A stretch of DNA of 64,000 nt from Haliclona indistincta (lineage: Eukaryota; Porifera; Demospongiae; Haplosclerida; Chalinidae). A model generated the notes under the pieces. The model was not told the DNA's origin and ran no database searches. It was given only the letters and a program-made list of their open reading frames with translations. Position numbers and translations under genes: made by a program. The stretch lies in the NCBI GenBank assembly GCA_964017065.1, contig OZ024789.1:2117016-2181015 (forward strand), given 5' to 3'. This document shows positions 48,002 through 59,547 of the stretch, in pieces (position 1 is the first letter of the stretch; each line of letters starts with the position of its first letter).

Positions 48002-49098
48002 AGACTAGTGACTAGCCGTGTTAGACTAGTGACTAGCCGTGTTGGACTAGTGACTAGCCGTGTTAGACTAGTGACTAGCCGTGTTGGACTAGCGACTAGC
48101 CGTGTTAGACTAGCGACTAGCCGTGTTAGACTAGCGACTAGCCGTGTTAAAGACTAGCGACTAGCCGTGTTAGACTAGCGACTAGCCGTGTTAGACTAGC
48201 GACTAGCCGTGTTAGACTAGCGACTAGCCGTGTTAGACTAGCGACTAGCCGTGTTAGACTAGCGACTAGCCTTGTTAGACTAGTGACCAGCCGTATTAGA
48301 CTATAGTGACTAGCCGTGTTAGACTAGCGACTAGCCGTGTTAGACTAGCGACTAGCCGTGTTAGACTAGCGACTAGCCTTGTTAGACTAGTGACCAGCCG
48401 TGTTAGACTAGTGACTAGCCTTGTTAGACTAGTGACCAGCCGTGTCAGACTAGTGACTGGCCGTGTCAGACTAGCGACTAGCCGTGTTAAACTAGCGACC
48501 AGCCGTGTTAGACTAGTGACTGGCCGTGTCAGGCTAGCGACTAGCCGTGTTAGACTAGCGACTAGCCTTGTTAGACTAGTGACTAGCCGTGTTAGACTAG
48601 TGACTGGCCGTGTTAGACTAGTGACTAGCCGTGTTAGACTAGCGACTAGCCGTGTTAGACTAGTGACTAGCCGTGTTAGACTAGTGACTAGCCGTGTTAG
48701 ACTAGTGACTAGCCGTGTCAGACTAGCGACTAGCCGTGTTAGACTAGTGACTAGCCGTGTTAGACTAGTGACTAGCTATGTTAGACTAGCGATTAGCCGT
48801 GTTAGACTAGCGACTAGCCGTGTTAGACTAGTGACTAGCCGTGTTAGACTAGTGACTAGCTATGTTAGACTAGCGATTAGCCGTGTTGGACTAGCGACTA
48901 GCCGTGTTAGACTAGTGACTAGCCATGTTATACTAGCGACTATAGCCGTGTTAGACTAGTGACTAGCCGTGTTGGACTAGCGACTAGCCGTGTTAGACTA
49001 GCGACTAGCCGTGTTAGACTAGCGACTAGCCGTGTTAGACTAGTGACTAGCCGTGTCAGACTAGCGACTAGCCGTGTTAGACTAGTGACTAGCTATGT
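48002..49098. repeat. intronic minisatellite, 21-bp unit, about 52 copies (U2)
   Basis: Orthologous to the U1 array at 23098, with the same unit and the same intron, but longer and with additional variants (CCTTG, CTATG, single-unit length changes near 48145 and 48300). Confidence 0.95.
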
Positions 49099-50295
49099 TA
49101 GTCAGTGCTGCTAGGCTACTGACACCCCGCCCACTGCAGGCTGTTAAGAACTTGGTGTTCATTGGTAAACTACTGTACAAGACTAGCACTCAGCTCCATC
49201 AGCAATCACTCAGTGATGATAGCAGCTGTGGTGGACCACGGAATGAACTGGATTGGTTGATTAGTGAGATGGGTTGGTTAGCAAGACAAGAGGCCGGACA
49301 CCATCCTAAGGAGACCATGAAGAGAACGTGTGTGTTCCAGTGGACGGCAGCCGTTGCCATAGCGATGGGTGAGCAGGGACTAGGTGAATGGGTGAGCAAG
49401 ATGTTGCCACCTCTGTACAAGGAACTCAGTGCAGCAGGTGATGTGATGAGCAAAACAGCAGGTGAGAGACAGCTTATGGGGCATGATACGTGTAGCCTCG
49501 TACCCAGGCCTGCTCTAGCAGGAGGCCTGGGTACGTGGCTAGATCTAGCTGGTAATATCTGCTGCTGTAGGAGCTGTGAGCCTGCACCATTTAGCAGAGG
49601 AGGTTGTTGATCTGATCAAGGATCAGTGTGGGAAGGAGGTGTTCTCTGTGGCTCACACAGCAGTACATCAACAAGCTGTTGCTGTCAGGACCAAGAGAAG
49701 AACAGAGAAAGCACTTCAGGTATACACTACTGTTAAAATAATTTTTTAACTACTTCTCAAAAATTGATGCATTTATCATACTAATTTGTTAGTAAACTAT
49801 TAAATTTTTCAAGTGAATAGTACTGCACTAACAATACTTTACCAGTGAAGTCACTAGTGGCTCCTCATTCTTCTCAACTCTCCTCACTGCAGGCAGTCAC
49901 TGATCCAGAGAGAAGCGTGAGATGCAAGCATCGTAAACACTTGCTAAAGCGGGAAACTAGGAAGAGGAAAAGCGTTTGTAAACCAGCTGCTCAGGCTCAC
50001 TATAGTCCATACTTAGTGAAGAGAGTCAAACAATAATAGTGTGGATATGATGTGATGATCAGTCAATTGATCGAGTTGATTGTGATGGTTTGGTACTGAG
50101 TGTTCCAACAGAGACTGAGCAGTACTGCACTGTCAGCTGATAGTAGGTGGAGCTGATCTAGTAATGAGATTCACAGCATTAATGAATTTAGTTTAGCTCC
50201 ACCCATTCCTGTATGTGGGAGTGAGTCGCTGTCCTTCTTCTCTGATCTTGATCGTGGTCGTTACATGCTGATACTGTGTGACTACCTCTTGAGAT

Positions 50296-53200
50296 ATGGC
50301 GGCTCCTCAGCGTGAGTAGGCGTGTTTGTCTTGATACCAACTTTTAGCTAGTTTCTTTCTCCTCACAGCGAACAACACGTACGAGCCTCATCCTCGTGTT
50401 CTACACCAAACCATTCGTGTTGGTAGTAACGTATACATGTGGGCTGGATTGGTGAACGGTATGCCACGAGTACACGACAGTCAAGAGAAGAGACAGTTAA
50501 TATCCTGTGTGGAGGTGTTCCACTCTGAGAGAGGAGACTGGACACGTCAGCCAACAAGTGGAGCTCCTCCACTGGGAGTGTATGGATATTGCTGTACTGC
50601 AGTGGGTGATGCACTCCACTTCTTTGGTGGATGGTGTAACCATGATGACTGCTGTCATAACAGTATTCACTCATTGAGCACATCGTCCCTTCACTGGTTG
50701 GAGTTATCACCCACCACATCAGAGGGTGGGGCACCGATGAGAAAGAGTGGCTGTGGTACAGTAGCATTTAAGGATGGAGAGGAGGACATCTTGTACATAG
50801 TAGCAGGGTATAGTCCTACTCCATCATATCATCAGCCTGGAGCACAGTATAAAGCTAGTAGTACTTGTCATGATCGTGTCTTCTGCAATGAGCAGCACAT
50901 GATCTCACTGAGTACAAGTGAGTGATACTGTACATACATGTACTATAAGTGTTGGAACAGTTTACTAATGTATGTAGAGATGGTGCTTGTGTACTAGCTC
51001 AGTTTGTCTATCATTTATTATCACTATGATAGTAAAAGCATGAGTAATACATATAGGTTAGACGACGGATCGAGGCAACTACGGGATTTAGAGTGCCGCG
51101 GGAACCGATGTATAGACGTTCCGAGCGCGTAGCGCGAGGGCGTCTATTTCGGTTGCCAAGGCGCTCTAAATCCCGTAGTTGCCGATGATTCGTCGTCTAA
51201 GGTATTTATACTACAGCTACATGGCAACAATAAACCGACGCAGATATTTTTGAAAAACAATGGTTGATGACCGTCCCAAAGCGACAAGTTACTGCAGCAT
51301 GAGCGTTTCTTCTTGCTCGAAAACACGAGTGCTGTGACCCGGCTGCCACACCCACAAACGCCGCTTTGCGTTACACGTGGCAATGGCTGAACTTTGACTT
51401 CAACGAACGGTTAGAATGATAGTTACTAGAGTCCAGCAGTCTTTTGTACGTGCTTGGTGCGTTTATTAGGCAAGCTTTAAGCTGTCAACATAGGAAAACG
51501 CGGTGAGTTACTTGCTTTCTTACGCTTTTCATGCATAACAAGTCGATCGTTGCATGATCGTAGCCAAGTACCCGGGTCTATAGTCGCTGTGCTAACCGGC
51601 CAGAAGCGAACACAACACGTACTGGCCCAGTAACTACCAAAGCTAGTACCTGTATACAAAAGAAACTCATGCCAGAGAAAAACATGAACATGAGTTCCAG
51701 CGGAAAAATATGAGTTCCAGCGGAAAAATACGAGTTCCCGCGGAAGAATACGTGATTTATTTTCCTCTAACTGACCAATCAGATTCTAGAATTACATTGA
51801 ACTGTAGTATAAAAATGTATATTGTACATGTACGTTGTACCATTGAGTGGTACTATACCAGTAGTAGTGAGAGATGATGTCATCACCTCCTGCAGGAGAG
51901 TGGAGCTCACCAAACATTACTGGACAGCCTCCTCCTCCATTGTCCCATTTCACACTTACTCTAGTGGGTGAGAGAAAAGCTGCACTGTTTAGTGGTTTGA
52001 GTGAATCAGAAGCCATCAGTGATGACCTGTTGATAGTTGAGCTGAGTAGAGATACTGTGGTGAGTGTTATGAGGATTGTGATGTGGGTTATACATTGATC
52101 AATGGTTAGACCAGCACTGTATACAATAGAGGACAATACAAATTGATGTATCATTGTCGTTCTACAATAGTCATGCGTATTTCTAATAGTGTGAACTGTG
52201 AATGCTTCGTAACGGTAGATGAAACCTCATAATAACCGGTACTAATGCTAAGATCCTCTAGCACAGGTAATTACTAGTTGCTTCAATTATGGAATTATGT
52301 CATTGATCGTGTCGTCATCGCTAAATCTTGATAAGCTTCATTCGGTAAGAGATCAAAGCAGGAGCAGTGCTGAGTACTGGCTTACTGAGATCAAAATAAC
52401 CTGAAGTGAATTCAAAAGTAAATAAGAAACTTCAGATGAATTATTGTTTCTGGGACAGTAGCATCGTCTGTGCGGGACGCAAGACACAAGCACAAAATCC
52501 GTGACTATCCCGCACATTTCAGGACTTATTATGTGAAGTTATTCGAGGTCGATTTGTGATGTCTATTATAGGTAGTCGGGTGTGAGCACAATATTCTGGA
52601 ATAGTTTAGGGAATAATGGGCTGGTGCAGGAATAGAATAATTTTGAGATTTTTAGGAAGAATTCTCAAAGCAACACCCCAAAGTAATTCAAAATGTTATG
52701 TAATACAATACTAAAGCATTGTATTCTGATAGACAGTACAGTGCATTACATGTAGAAACATCAATGATCTTCCAGTACAATGGTCACCAAGCTACAAATA
52801 CAAGAACTGTGTTGCTGTATTGTGCACGGTCAGATATTATCATACAGGCTTTCTTTTTGAGAAGAATAGCGAGAATTTGTCACTAACAACACGCCATAGA
52901 AATAAAACTGTAAATGTACGATCGTTTTGCAATCGTAGAACGACAACGAATGTTTAGTTTTTATTGTCCTCTACTGTACTATAGTTGCAAGTTGATTTCC
53001 ATCCTCAATGCTTGATGTGTCACACCTGATTGTGCAATACAAGGAAGCCATGTATAACTGTTATCACAGACTAACCACTATCCTGCAGTGACTAAGACAA
53101 CCAAATTACAAACTACTGTACATACAAATAGCAGCATATTGTGTACAGTGTAATCACATACACTATTGCTAACACATCATGTTATGTGCTGTGAGCATGT

Positions 53201-56200
53201 CTGTTATAAAGTGATAGCCCAGGATGAGTCTGCTCTTCCTCTTACCAGCACTGGACCAGGATCAACAAACCTATCAACCGATCAGTGGAATGGCCTGAGA
53301 GGAGGTTTTATCATGCTACCACATGTGTGAGTGGTCCACTACTAGTGATAGTGGGAGGGCGCAATGGGCTGAGTACTATCAGTGACTGTTGGATTGGTGA
53401 CGTCACTGCAAACCAGTGGAAGAAGGTATAGTGTTTGTATCTTAGACACTTTCAAGATTGGTTTGATACTGTATACATTCTTCAGCTATCCCTCCCTGAC
53501 TCTGTGACTGAACGTTACTTCCACTCACTTTCTGCTCTACAACTATCACCACACAGTGTGTTACTGGTAATATTTGGTGGATGGATATCACCTCGTTCTA
53601 ATAATCTATCCCACACTGCCCTCATTGAATTGAGTGAGTACTATCAATGTATTGTCCATGCAGTACAGCAGCTATAGTGAGAGACACTGGGCAGTGGTAC
53701 AGGTGTACTGCTGACATAACAGCTCCTTTCTCCCATGCAGTCCTGCAGGAAGATGGCGGGCAGTGGGTGGTGGGTAGGATATTAGAGGGAGCAGCCTTGG
53801 AAGACAAGAGAGTGTACCAGCAGATGTACCGGGAGATGATACAATACAATGGTCAGTTCAAAGTAATTATTTACACATGTTGTGTAAAGCAATTTTTATG
53901 GTTTTTCAGATGCCAAGGCATCACTGGGAGTAACAGTCATCATGAATATCACCAACATTGGTACCCAGGGCTATCCTGGCACAGGAAAAACATCAATTCT
54001 CGACCTCGCCATGGGGAAAGAGCCAGCCCCTCAAAGGAACAGTACCGGCTGTATTGATCCACCCTCTCGCTACATGCTGATCAATAGTGAAGCTGATTCC
54101 AGTGCAGCACAAGTGGAGTGGGAGAACGTCACTACAGACAAGATGTTTGAAATGGTTTGTGGAGCAGTGAAGAAGACCATTGAGGAAAGTCCATTGGACA
54201 AGGCACAGGTCCATTCAGACAAGCCTGCAGTAGCAGAAACTAGCTCACTTGCTGCGAACGACACTGCTGCAGAGTATGACCCAACTCCTGTTGCCAATGA
54301 ACTGGTCCCTCCTACACCACCAGCAGCAGCAGCAGTAGCAGGCAGTGCTAATCAGATACCAGCAGCAGCTGAGCCTTCTCTTGATCCTTATTCTCCAGTG
54401 GCTAACGTTGGCTTTACTTGGTTTCCTGATCTGCTCAAAGAACTGTACAGCAGCAGAAGTTCTGGTATAATCTTCAACTCCCACTGGATGATGGTGACTG
54501 ATTGTGGTGGCCAACCACCATTTCTGGATGCAGCCGCTCTTTTACTTCGAAACAGCTGTCTTCAAATCTTTCCTCTCAAACTCAACGAGCACTTGAGCAA
54601 AATTGCAGAGTTTTCTTATTTCTTTAGTGGCAAGTCTGCCAACTGTGATCAATTTGATGTAGTGTTGAGCAATCAACAGATAATGGAGACTCTAGCCAAG
54701 TCTACAGCTTCTATTCAGCCGCCATACACACCGTCAGCAACTGAGTGTCCAAAGGGAGCTAAATTCACAATCGTGGGCACATTTGAAGATGAGGCACACC
54801 ATTGCAGTGAAACAGTAGCAGAGAAAGAGAAGATTCTCAAACAAGTCCTCGAACCGTACGAATCATTCCGAGTGCAGCTGGGTAGCAAGGTGATCCTGCC
54901 TATCAATGCCGTCGCCATGGACACCGAGACCAAGAAGGAGCGGACAGAGTCAGCAGAGAAACTTCGACAACTATTGCAAAAGGCAAATGTGACAATGAAA
55001 GTACCGGTAAAGCTGCGCTGGTTTGGGTTTCTCCTGAGCATGCTGACTATAGCTGAGAAGGATGGTAAAGCCATACTCACACTTAGTGAGTGCTATAGAC
55101 TCGGAGACTCTCTTGGGATGGACAAATCAGAGACCATGAAAGCAATCCAGTTTTTCCACGACATAAGCCTCATCATGCATTTTGATACTCCGAAGCTCAG
55201 AGACTCTGTCATCATCGACACCAAACCAGTGCACACCAAGCTCTCTCGACTAATCTTTCTCTCGTTTCTGGATGAAGATTTTCTTGCCGAGCACTACAAG
55301 GACATTGTCCTTCCTCATGGAGCTAAAAAACTACTCCAGCACCACGGGCGCTTCACCCGGTCCACACTAGAGTCATGTGTTGAGTTCTCTGAGGCCATTC
55401 CATTGCAATTCTTTGTGGACATTCTAGAGCACGTAAAGATAGTGGCTGCGATTGACCAAACATCAGAGTATTTTATGCCTTGCGCTCTACCCTATGCTAC
55501 TGAAATGCCTGACTCCTCCCACCCATGGGTGATTAGACTGAAAGTAAGACGAGGGGTCGATGAAGAGTATGTTCCTATCCCAGTGGGTTATCTACCAGCC
55601 ATTCTAGTCTTCCTTCTCACTATCTTCCCAGATCACTTTTCTTTAAATCGAAAGCAGAGGCAATATCGAAATAGAATCGAGTTGGTTTATGGTTCTGGAG
55701 GAGTGGTCTGTTTAGTGGAGCGCCATCTTCAACTGGAGGTACATTATTCTCTCTCTGACCAACTTCAGCAAGAGTGCACGAACATTCGAAATCACGTTTT
55801 GAAATCGATACGTAAGACAGAAGAAAAGCTCCACATCAAAGAAGGTGCGATCACCAAAGTGGACTCTTTCCTATGCTCCTGTGGTGAGGGCAGCAGGACC
55901 CAGCACATCTGTGCCTACCACCCTAAGACACAGATTGTAGAATGTGAGGAGACAAGAAAAATGGTTAAAACTTATCATCAGCTGTGGCTAGGTGTGTTGT
56001 GATGTAGTCTCTGATGATACATGTGATAATTGTATTGATGTAGGAGCAGCAATGGAGAGCACTGCACACTCTATTCACTGCAGTGACGACACCAGTGACA
56101 GTCATGAGCTACCACCACTAGCAGCAGCAGAAGGTGAGCAGTGTATACTGGTATGGCTAGGTCAACCTCAGCTGGTATTATGTGGTATCATGATAATACA

Positions 56201-58052
56201 GAGAGTGTGTGATCATGATCAGCTTGTGATGATGGATAGTGACTAGTAAACAGTGTTTACACTAGTAGTCATGTATCATTAGGTACTGTATTACCATATA
56301 TGGTTGATAAACATGTAGTAATATGTGGCTACCACTATCTCTTACTATACTAACAGTGGTTTATCACAATAGCTCTCTCATGTCATAGTTTGTATTCTAG
56401 TGTTGCTCCATTATTACTGGTCATGTGAGCCATATCTTTAGTGTTCTATAAGCTAGTCATGAGATGTGTTGAATCAGTTGTGTTAGTGACTGTGTTATTA
56501 CTGTCAGTACTGATGGTATTATACCAGTAGCTACTACAGTATCTGATGGACACACACCATCTCATGATCATGGTAACACTATACCTGCTACTGCTGTCAA
56601 TATGGCTCATGGTGTCTCATTTGTCATGGTGTCTCAAGCTGCTCATTGCTTCGTGCACTTTGTAACGCACTATGGTAGCACATCTAGCCACCATTTTTAC
56701 AAAAAAACAAGGTTCAGTCTTTGCTCTGTCTGGATATGCAATGCTTTGTACAGCAAAATCAACACGCGCAATGCTACGAGTGTTTCTTTTAAGCAACCAT
56801 TTCTGCTGGCTTGTGAGCGGAAGCAGTATCCCATAACCTTAAGTAGAACCATAGATATTATATTATTATTGCCTTCGGACTGGGATTGGTCACTATAGCT
56901 CACGTGAGCGCATAGTAACAATACATTTTGGTGTGTGCACTCTGCGTTGCGCTTGACCTAAATGCCGCAGTACATTAGCGAGCAGAAAGTCGTGAACTTT
57001 GTGTACCTCTACTGCAAATAAGAACTATTTTCAGTGTACGCTGTTGTTTTATAATTGTCATTCAATTTGGTATAGGCATGTTTTTCTGCGCTTGGGTGAT
57101 ATGCATGGTCACAGTGCAATGAGATATACAGGAATTTGAGTATTTAATCACATGAATAGCTTGTCATTGTTGGTAAAATGGTAAAATGGCTTTCTGACTT
57201 TGAGAGTGAGTACCTAGAATTAATTTATGTATGCTAGGTTTCACACAGACAAATACAGAATTTCCTCTCTGTTTGAGGAAAACATATGAGAAATTTAATA
57301 CATTATTTTAGTGTTTTTAACAACTGCTTTTTGAAGTCAAAAACTGCATAATTTAAATTGCTACTGGTTCCACAAAATATCTGTTTACCCACTAAATTCG
57401 TATTTCCCATCTCTAACAAAATGTGAGTATGAAACGTAGCAATAGCTATGTGAAATGTGAATAAGTATTTTTTTCTGTATCTAATCAGAAATTTATTATT
57501 ATTTTTGTTGATCTATGTTTAGGAAGTTCCATCTTCAAAGTGATGTGTTCTTCAGCTTTTCTTGCTGTGCTAGTAGGTATCATCATTGCTATAGTCCTGG
57601 CATTCCTGGGCTCATCACATGTTTTCCAACATGGTAAGCACATGGCCTTTCACAATATGCTGTTCACTGCACTATTACTACAAGCAGCCACACCTCCTAC
57701 TCAACCCTCCTCTCAGTCCTCTGGCTCTATCGTTCAGCAAATCACTTCAGAAAAGGCTCTTATCGACGAGTTTCCTGTATCACACATCACCGAACCACTT
57801 ACTCTGTGTAGTTGTTTGAACAATGATGATCTTTTCATCAACTGTAAACAAATACTTATTGACCATCACATGCAGACTAAGACAGCCACCATGAAGATAC
57901 TGGGCATGTGGATCGACCAGTCACCAAAACTAACATGGAAAGATGTTGTGGAAACTCTATTCTGCTATCGTCTGGTAAACAAAGCTGTACAACTAGCAGA
58001 GAGACATGGAGTAGACTGGAAACCTATTCATGACAAGAACAGAAAAGACTAG
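50296..58052 (+). CDS. kelch-Roc-COR protein B3 with transmembrane and death-like tail, 1288 aa
   Basis: Nine exons: 50296-50311, 50369-50917, 51896-52059, 53249-53425, 53486-53633, 53741-53851, 53910-55991, 56044-56133, 57523-58052. All are GT/AG with consistent phases, and 3867 nt is divisible by three. Kelch propeller, Roc (GYPGTGKTS, DCGGQ, VGTFEDEA) and COR match B2 closely; the Ala/Pro linker has a different length. Homology to B1/B2 stops in intron 8 at about 56620, and exon 9 is unrelated to theirs. It encodes a hydrophobic helix (FLAVLVGIIIAIVLAFLG), a Ser/Pro/Thr spacer, and a death-like segment (MKILGMWIDQSP, TWKDVVETLFCYRLVN). A 51-nt stretch (57635-57685) with GT...AG ends could be an optional in-frame intron. 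A 750-bp insertion occupies intron 2. The start lies 260 bp after U2. Confidence 0.82.
51058..51200. mobile_element. palindromic MITE, 143 bp, in B3 intron 2
   Basis: TTAGACGACG...GGCAACTACGGGATTTAGAG at the left returns as its complement at the right, with a short loop near CGCGTAGCGCG. It is absent from B2 intron 2. Confidence 0.85.
51201..51800. other. remaining insertion in B3 intron 2
   Basis: About 600 bp with no counterpart in B2. It contains a triplicated motif around GAGTTCCAGCGGAAAAATA (about 51691-51755). Minus-strand frames of 60-80 codons are not supported. Confidence 0.6.
56620..57522. other. non-homologous intron replacing the B1/B2 intron end
   Basis: B1 and B2 continue from ATGGCTCATGGTGTCTCATG directly into the acceptor of exon 9. 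B3 departs at this point and carries about 900 bp of unrelated AT-rich sequence before its own exon 9 acceptor. Small frames here (98 and 74 codons) are not supported. Confidence 0.6.
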
Positions 58053-58854
58053 TGACTTTGTGTTCTTTTTACATTGATTTTTGTAATTATACTTCTCAAT
58101 CATATTATTTTTTTTGTCTCAATCTGCGTAACTGTTGTTTGAAGATGTGGCTTGTTTTTATATCTAGCTCTCTTGATGAGCAAATTAAGCATGTACATCC
58201 AATGGCATGCAAGACCTCGTAATAGAGGAGGTCAGGGTACTAGAGCATGTATGCATTGCAGCAAACAATGTTCCACGAGCGTGGCTGAGAGAAGCCTGGG
58301 TATGTATTGTTAGTACCTTGATCCCATTGATTAAACAACAGCTAGCTACAGTTGACTGCACGTACAGTAGTACACTCAAGGATAATTATTTGAAACATAA
58401 TTATAGTAATACAACTATCCATCTATCCATGATGCAAGAGGCTTTCACAGCTATTGTAATCTTGTGCTGACATGCTGGCGTGCAATTTGTGTTTGTATGT
58501 AATTATTAGGTGTTGTTTTGTGTAAAATGTTGTTTTACTTATCTTGCATATTGTATGTGCTAGTCACAGGTATCTATAGGGCTGTCTATGATCTGTAATA
58601 AAAAGCGTATGTTCCTTTTTACTTGTCAGTTCCTGTAGTGTTTTTGCTGTACTGTCGTCTTAATAAACCTGAGTCAAATACCACGCAGATGATCACTATA
58701 ATTATGTGACTTCTATTATGGTCAATACTTTAATTTTGGCTTCTGATCATGAATGATTTCATACTTTTATAATGCATGTTCAAATACATTTTTCCTTGTA
58801 TGCATGTGCAGCTAGCTAAATTACTATACGAAGGCATTAGCACCTGGGTGGTGC
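58053..58854. other. 3' flank of B3, nothing certain
   Basis: A short plus-strand segment near 58236-58300 (HVCIAANNVPRAWLREAW before GTATGT) could be an exon, but it has no support on either side. Confidence 0.3.
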
Positions 58855-59165
58855 CAATTTTTTGTTGTTGGAGCAATCGTCATCAGACCAGTCGTGGAAG
58901 ATGTGCTTCAAGAATGCAAGTCACAGTCTGGGATAGTCTTGTGATCAAAAAATCTCCTTTCACAAACTCTAATCCTTCTGGAGCATCTTTGATTGCATCG
59001 ATGACTTGAGGAAGATCAAAACTCAATGTTTTAATATCAGGGTATTTTGACTTGACGGCAGCCATGCATGGTTGGCCCTAAGCTCCCTCCTATGTCACAG
59101 ATAGTCTTGCCTTTATAGGGAGTCCAGTCAAACTCATTAACTACAGCAGCAATCTCAATTCCTAC
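58855..59165 (-). pseudogene. O-methyltransferase fragment (ASMT/Methyltransf_2 type), decayed
   Basis: Minus-strand fragments read GKTICDIGGSLGP (SAM-binding motif I, preceded by FDWTPYKG), then in another frame KYPDIKTLSFDLPQVI and GLEFVKGDF, then in a third frame KHIFHDWSDDDC, the conserved catalytic-region signature of plant/animal small-molecule O-methyltransferases. An apparent CATG duplication at about 59062-59070 shifts the frame after motif I, and further shifts follow motif GDF. No N-terminal dimerisation domain is present. It is a decayed fragment between B3 and the U3 leader. Assignment rests on three motifs in the correct order and spacing. Confidence 0.75.
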
Positions 59166-59321
59166 ATACACAGGGATTTGGAGAAGGTGTAGGATCAGGA
59201 CCTATGCATGTACAAAAGGCACATGATAATAACATACGCAGCTGCATAATCATATTATATCAGCTATAACCATAATCAAATTTAAAAAAATTATTTGAAG
59301 ATGATTGGCTGATATACTATT

Positions 59322-59547
59322 CCCGCGCATTTTTCATAATGGCATTGTATTCCAATTAGCTCTCATCCGGACACGCCTATCCAGCATGGCTAATCGTTCT
59401 CTAGCCTCGTACCCAGGCATCTCTCAAGGCGGGTTTAGCGGCACGCAGCAGCCTCACGAGAGCTCTAAGTCTTGGTGTCAGGTGGGAAGCTCAAGCAGTG
59501 CCGATGCAAGATCCGGGAGTCAGTCTCGTGTGAACTACGTACTGTAG
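59322..59547 (+). promoter_or_regulatory. conserved leader upstream of U3
   Basis: Third copy of the block preceding U1 and U2 (ATTCCCGCGCATTTTTCATAA onward), here shortened in the middle. Confidence 0.4.

Larger units (their letters stand above)
42216..50036 (+). pseudogene. UTP20: UTP20 3'-part copy U2, truncated and interrupted
   Basis: Same exon order as U1. Only here does an ATG (MLDQSRLNYVLYFVASALPS at about 42211) read in frame into the first exon, because CTGTAC replaces the CTGTAG of U1 and U3. Exons include 42592-42767 and 43515-43650, 43846-43999, 44069-44167, about 44255-44353, then 45700-45803, and on to the end 49881-50036. The last part is well preserved and contains KETMKRTCVFQWTAAVAIAM, lost from U1. 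Lesions: a frameshift near 42680 shared with U3 in kind, a TE at 42770, loss of the four exons equivalent to U1 19088-20050 (also lost in U3), and a 1.25-kb element inside an exon at 44444. U2 and U3 share the exon deletion, so they are sisters. Confidence 0.86.

Noticed and set aside
56602..56898. 98-codon frame after B3 exon 8
   Set aside because: It spans the intron break into non-homologous AT-rich sequence and ignores the exon 8 donor; no domain.
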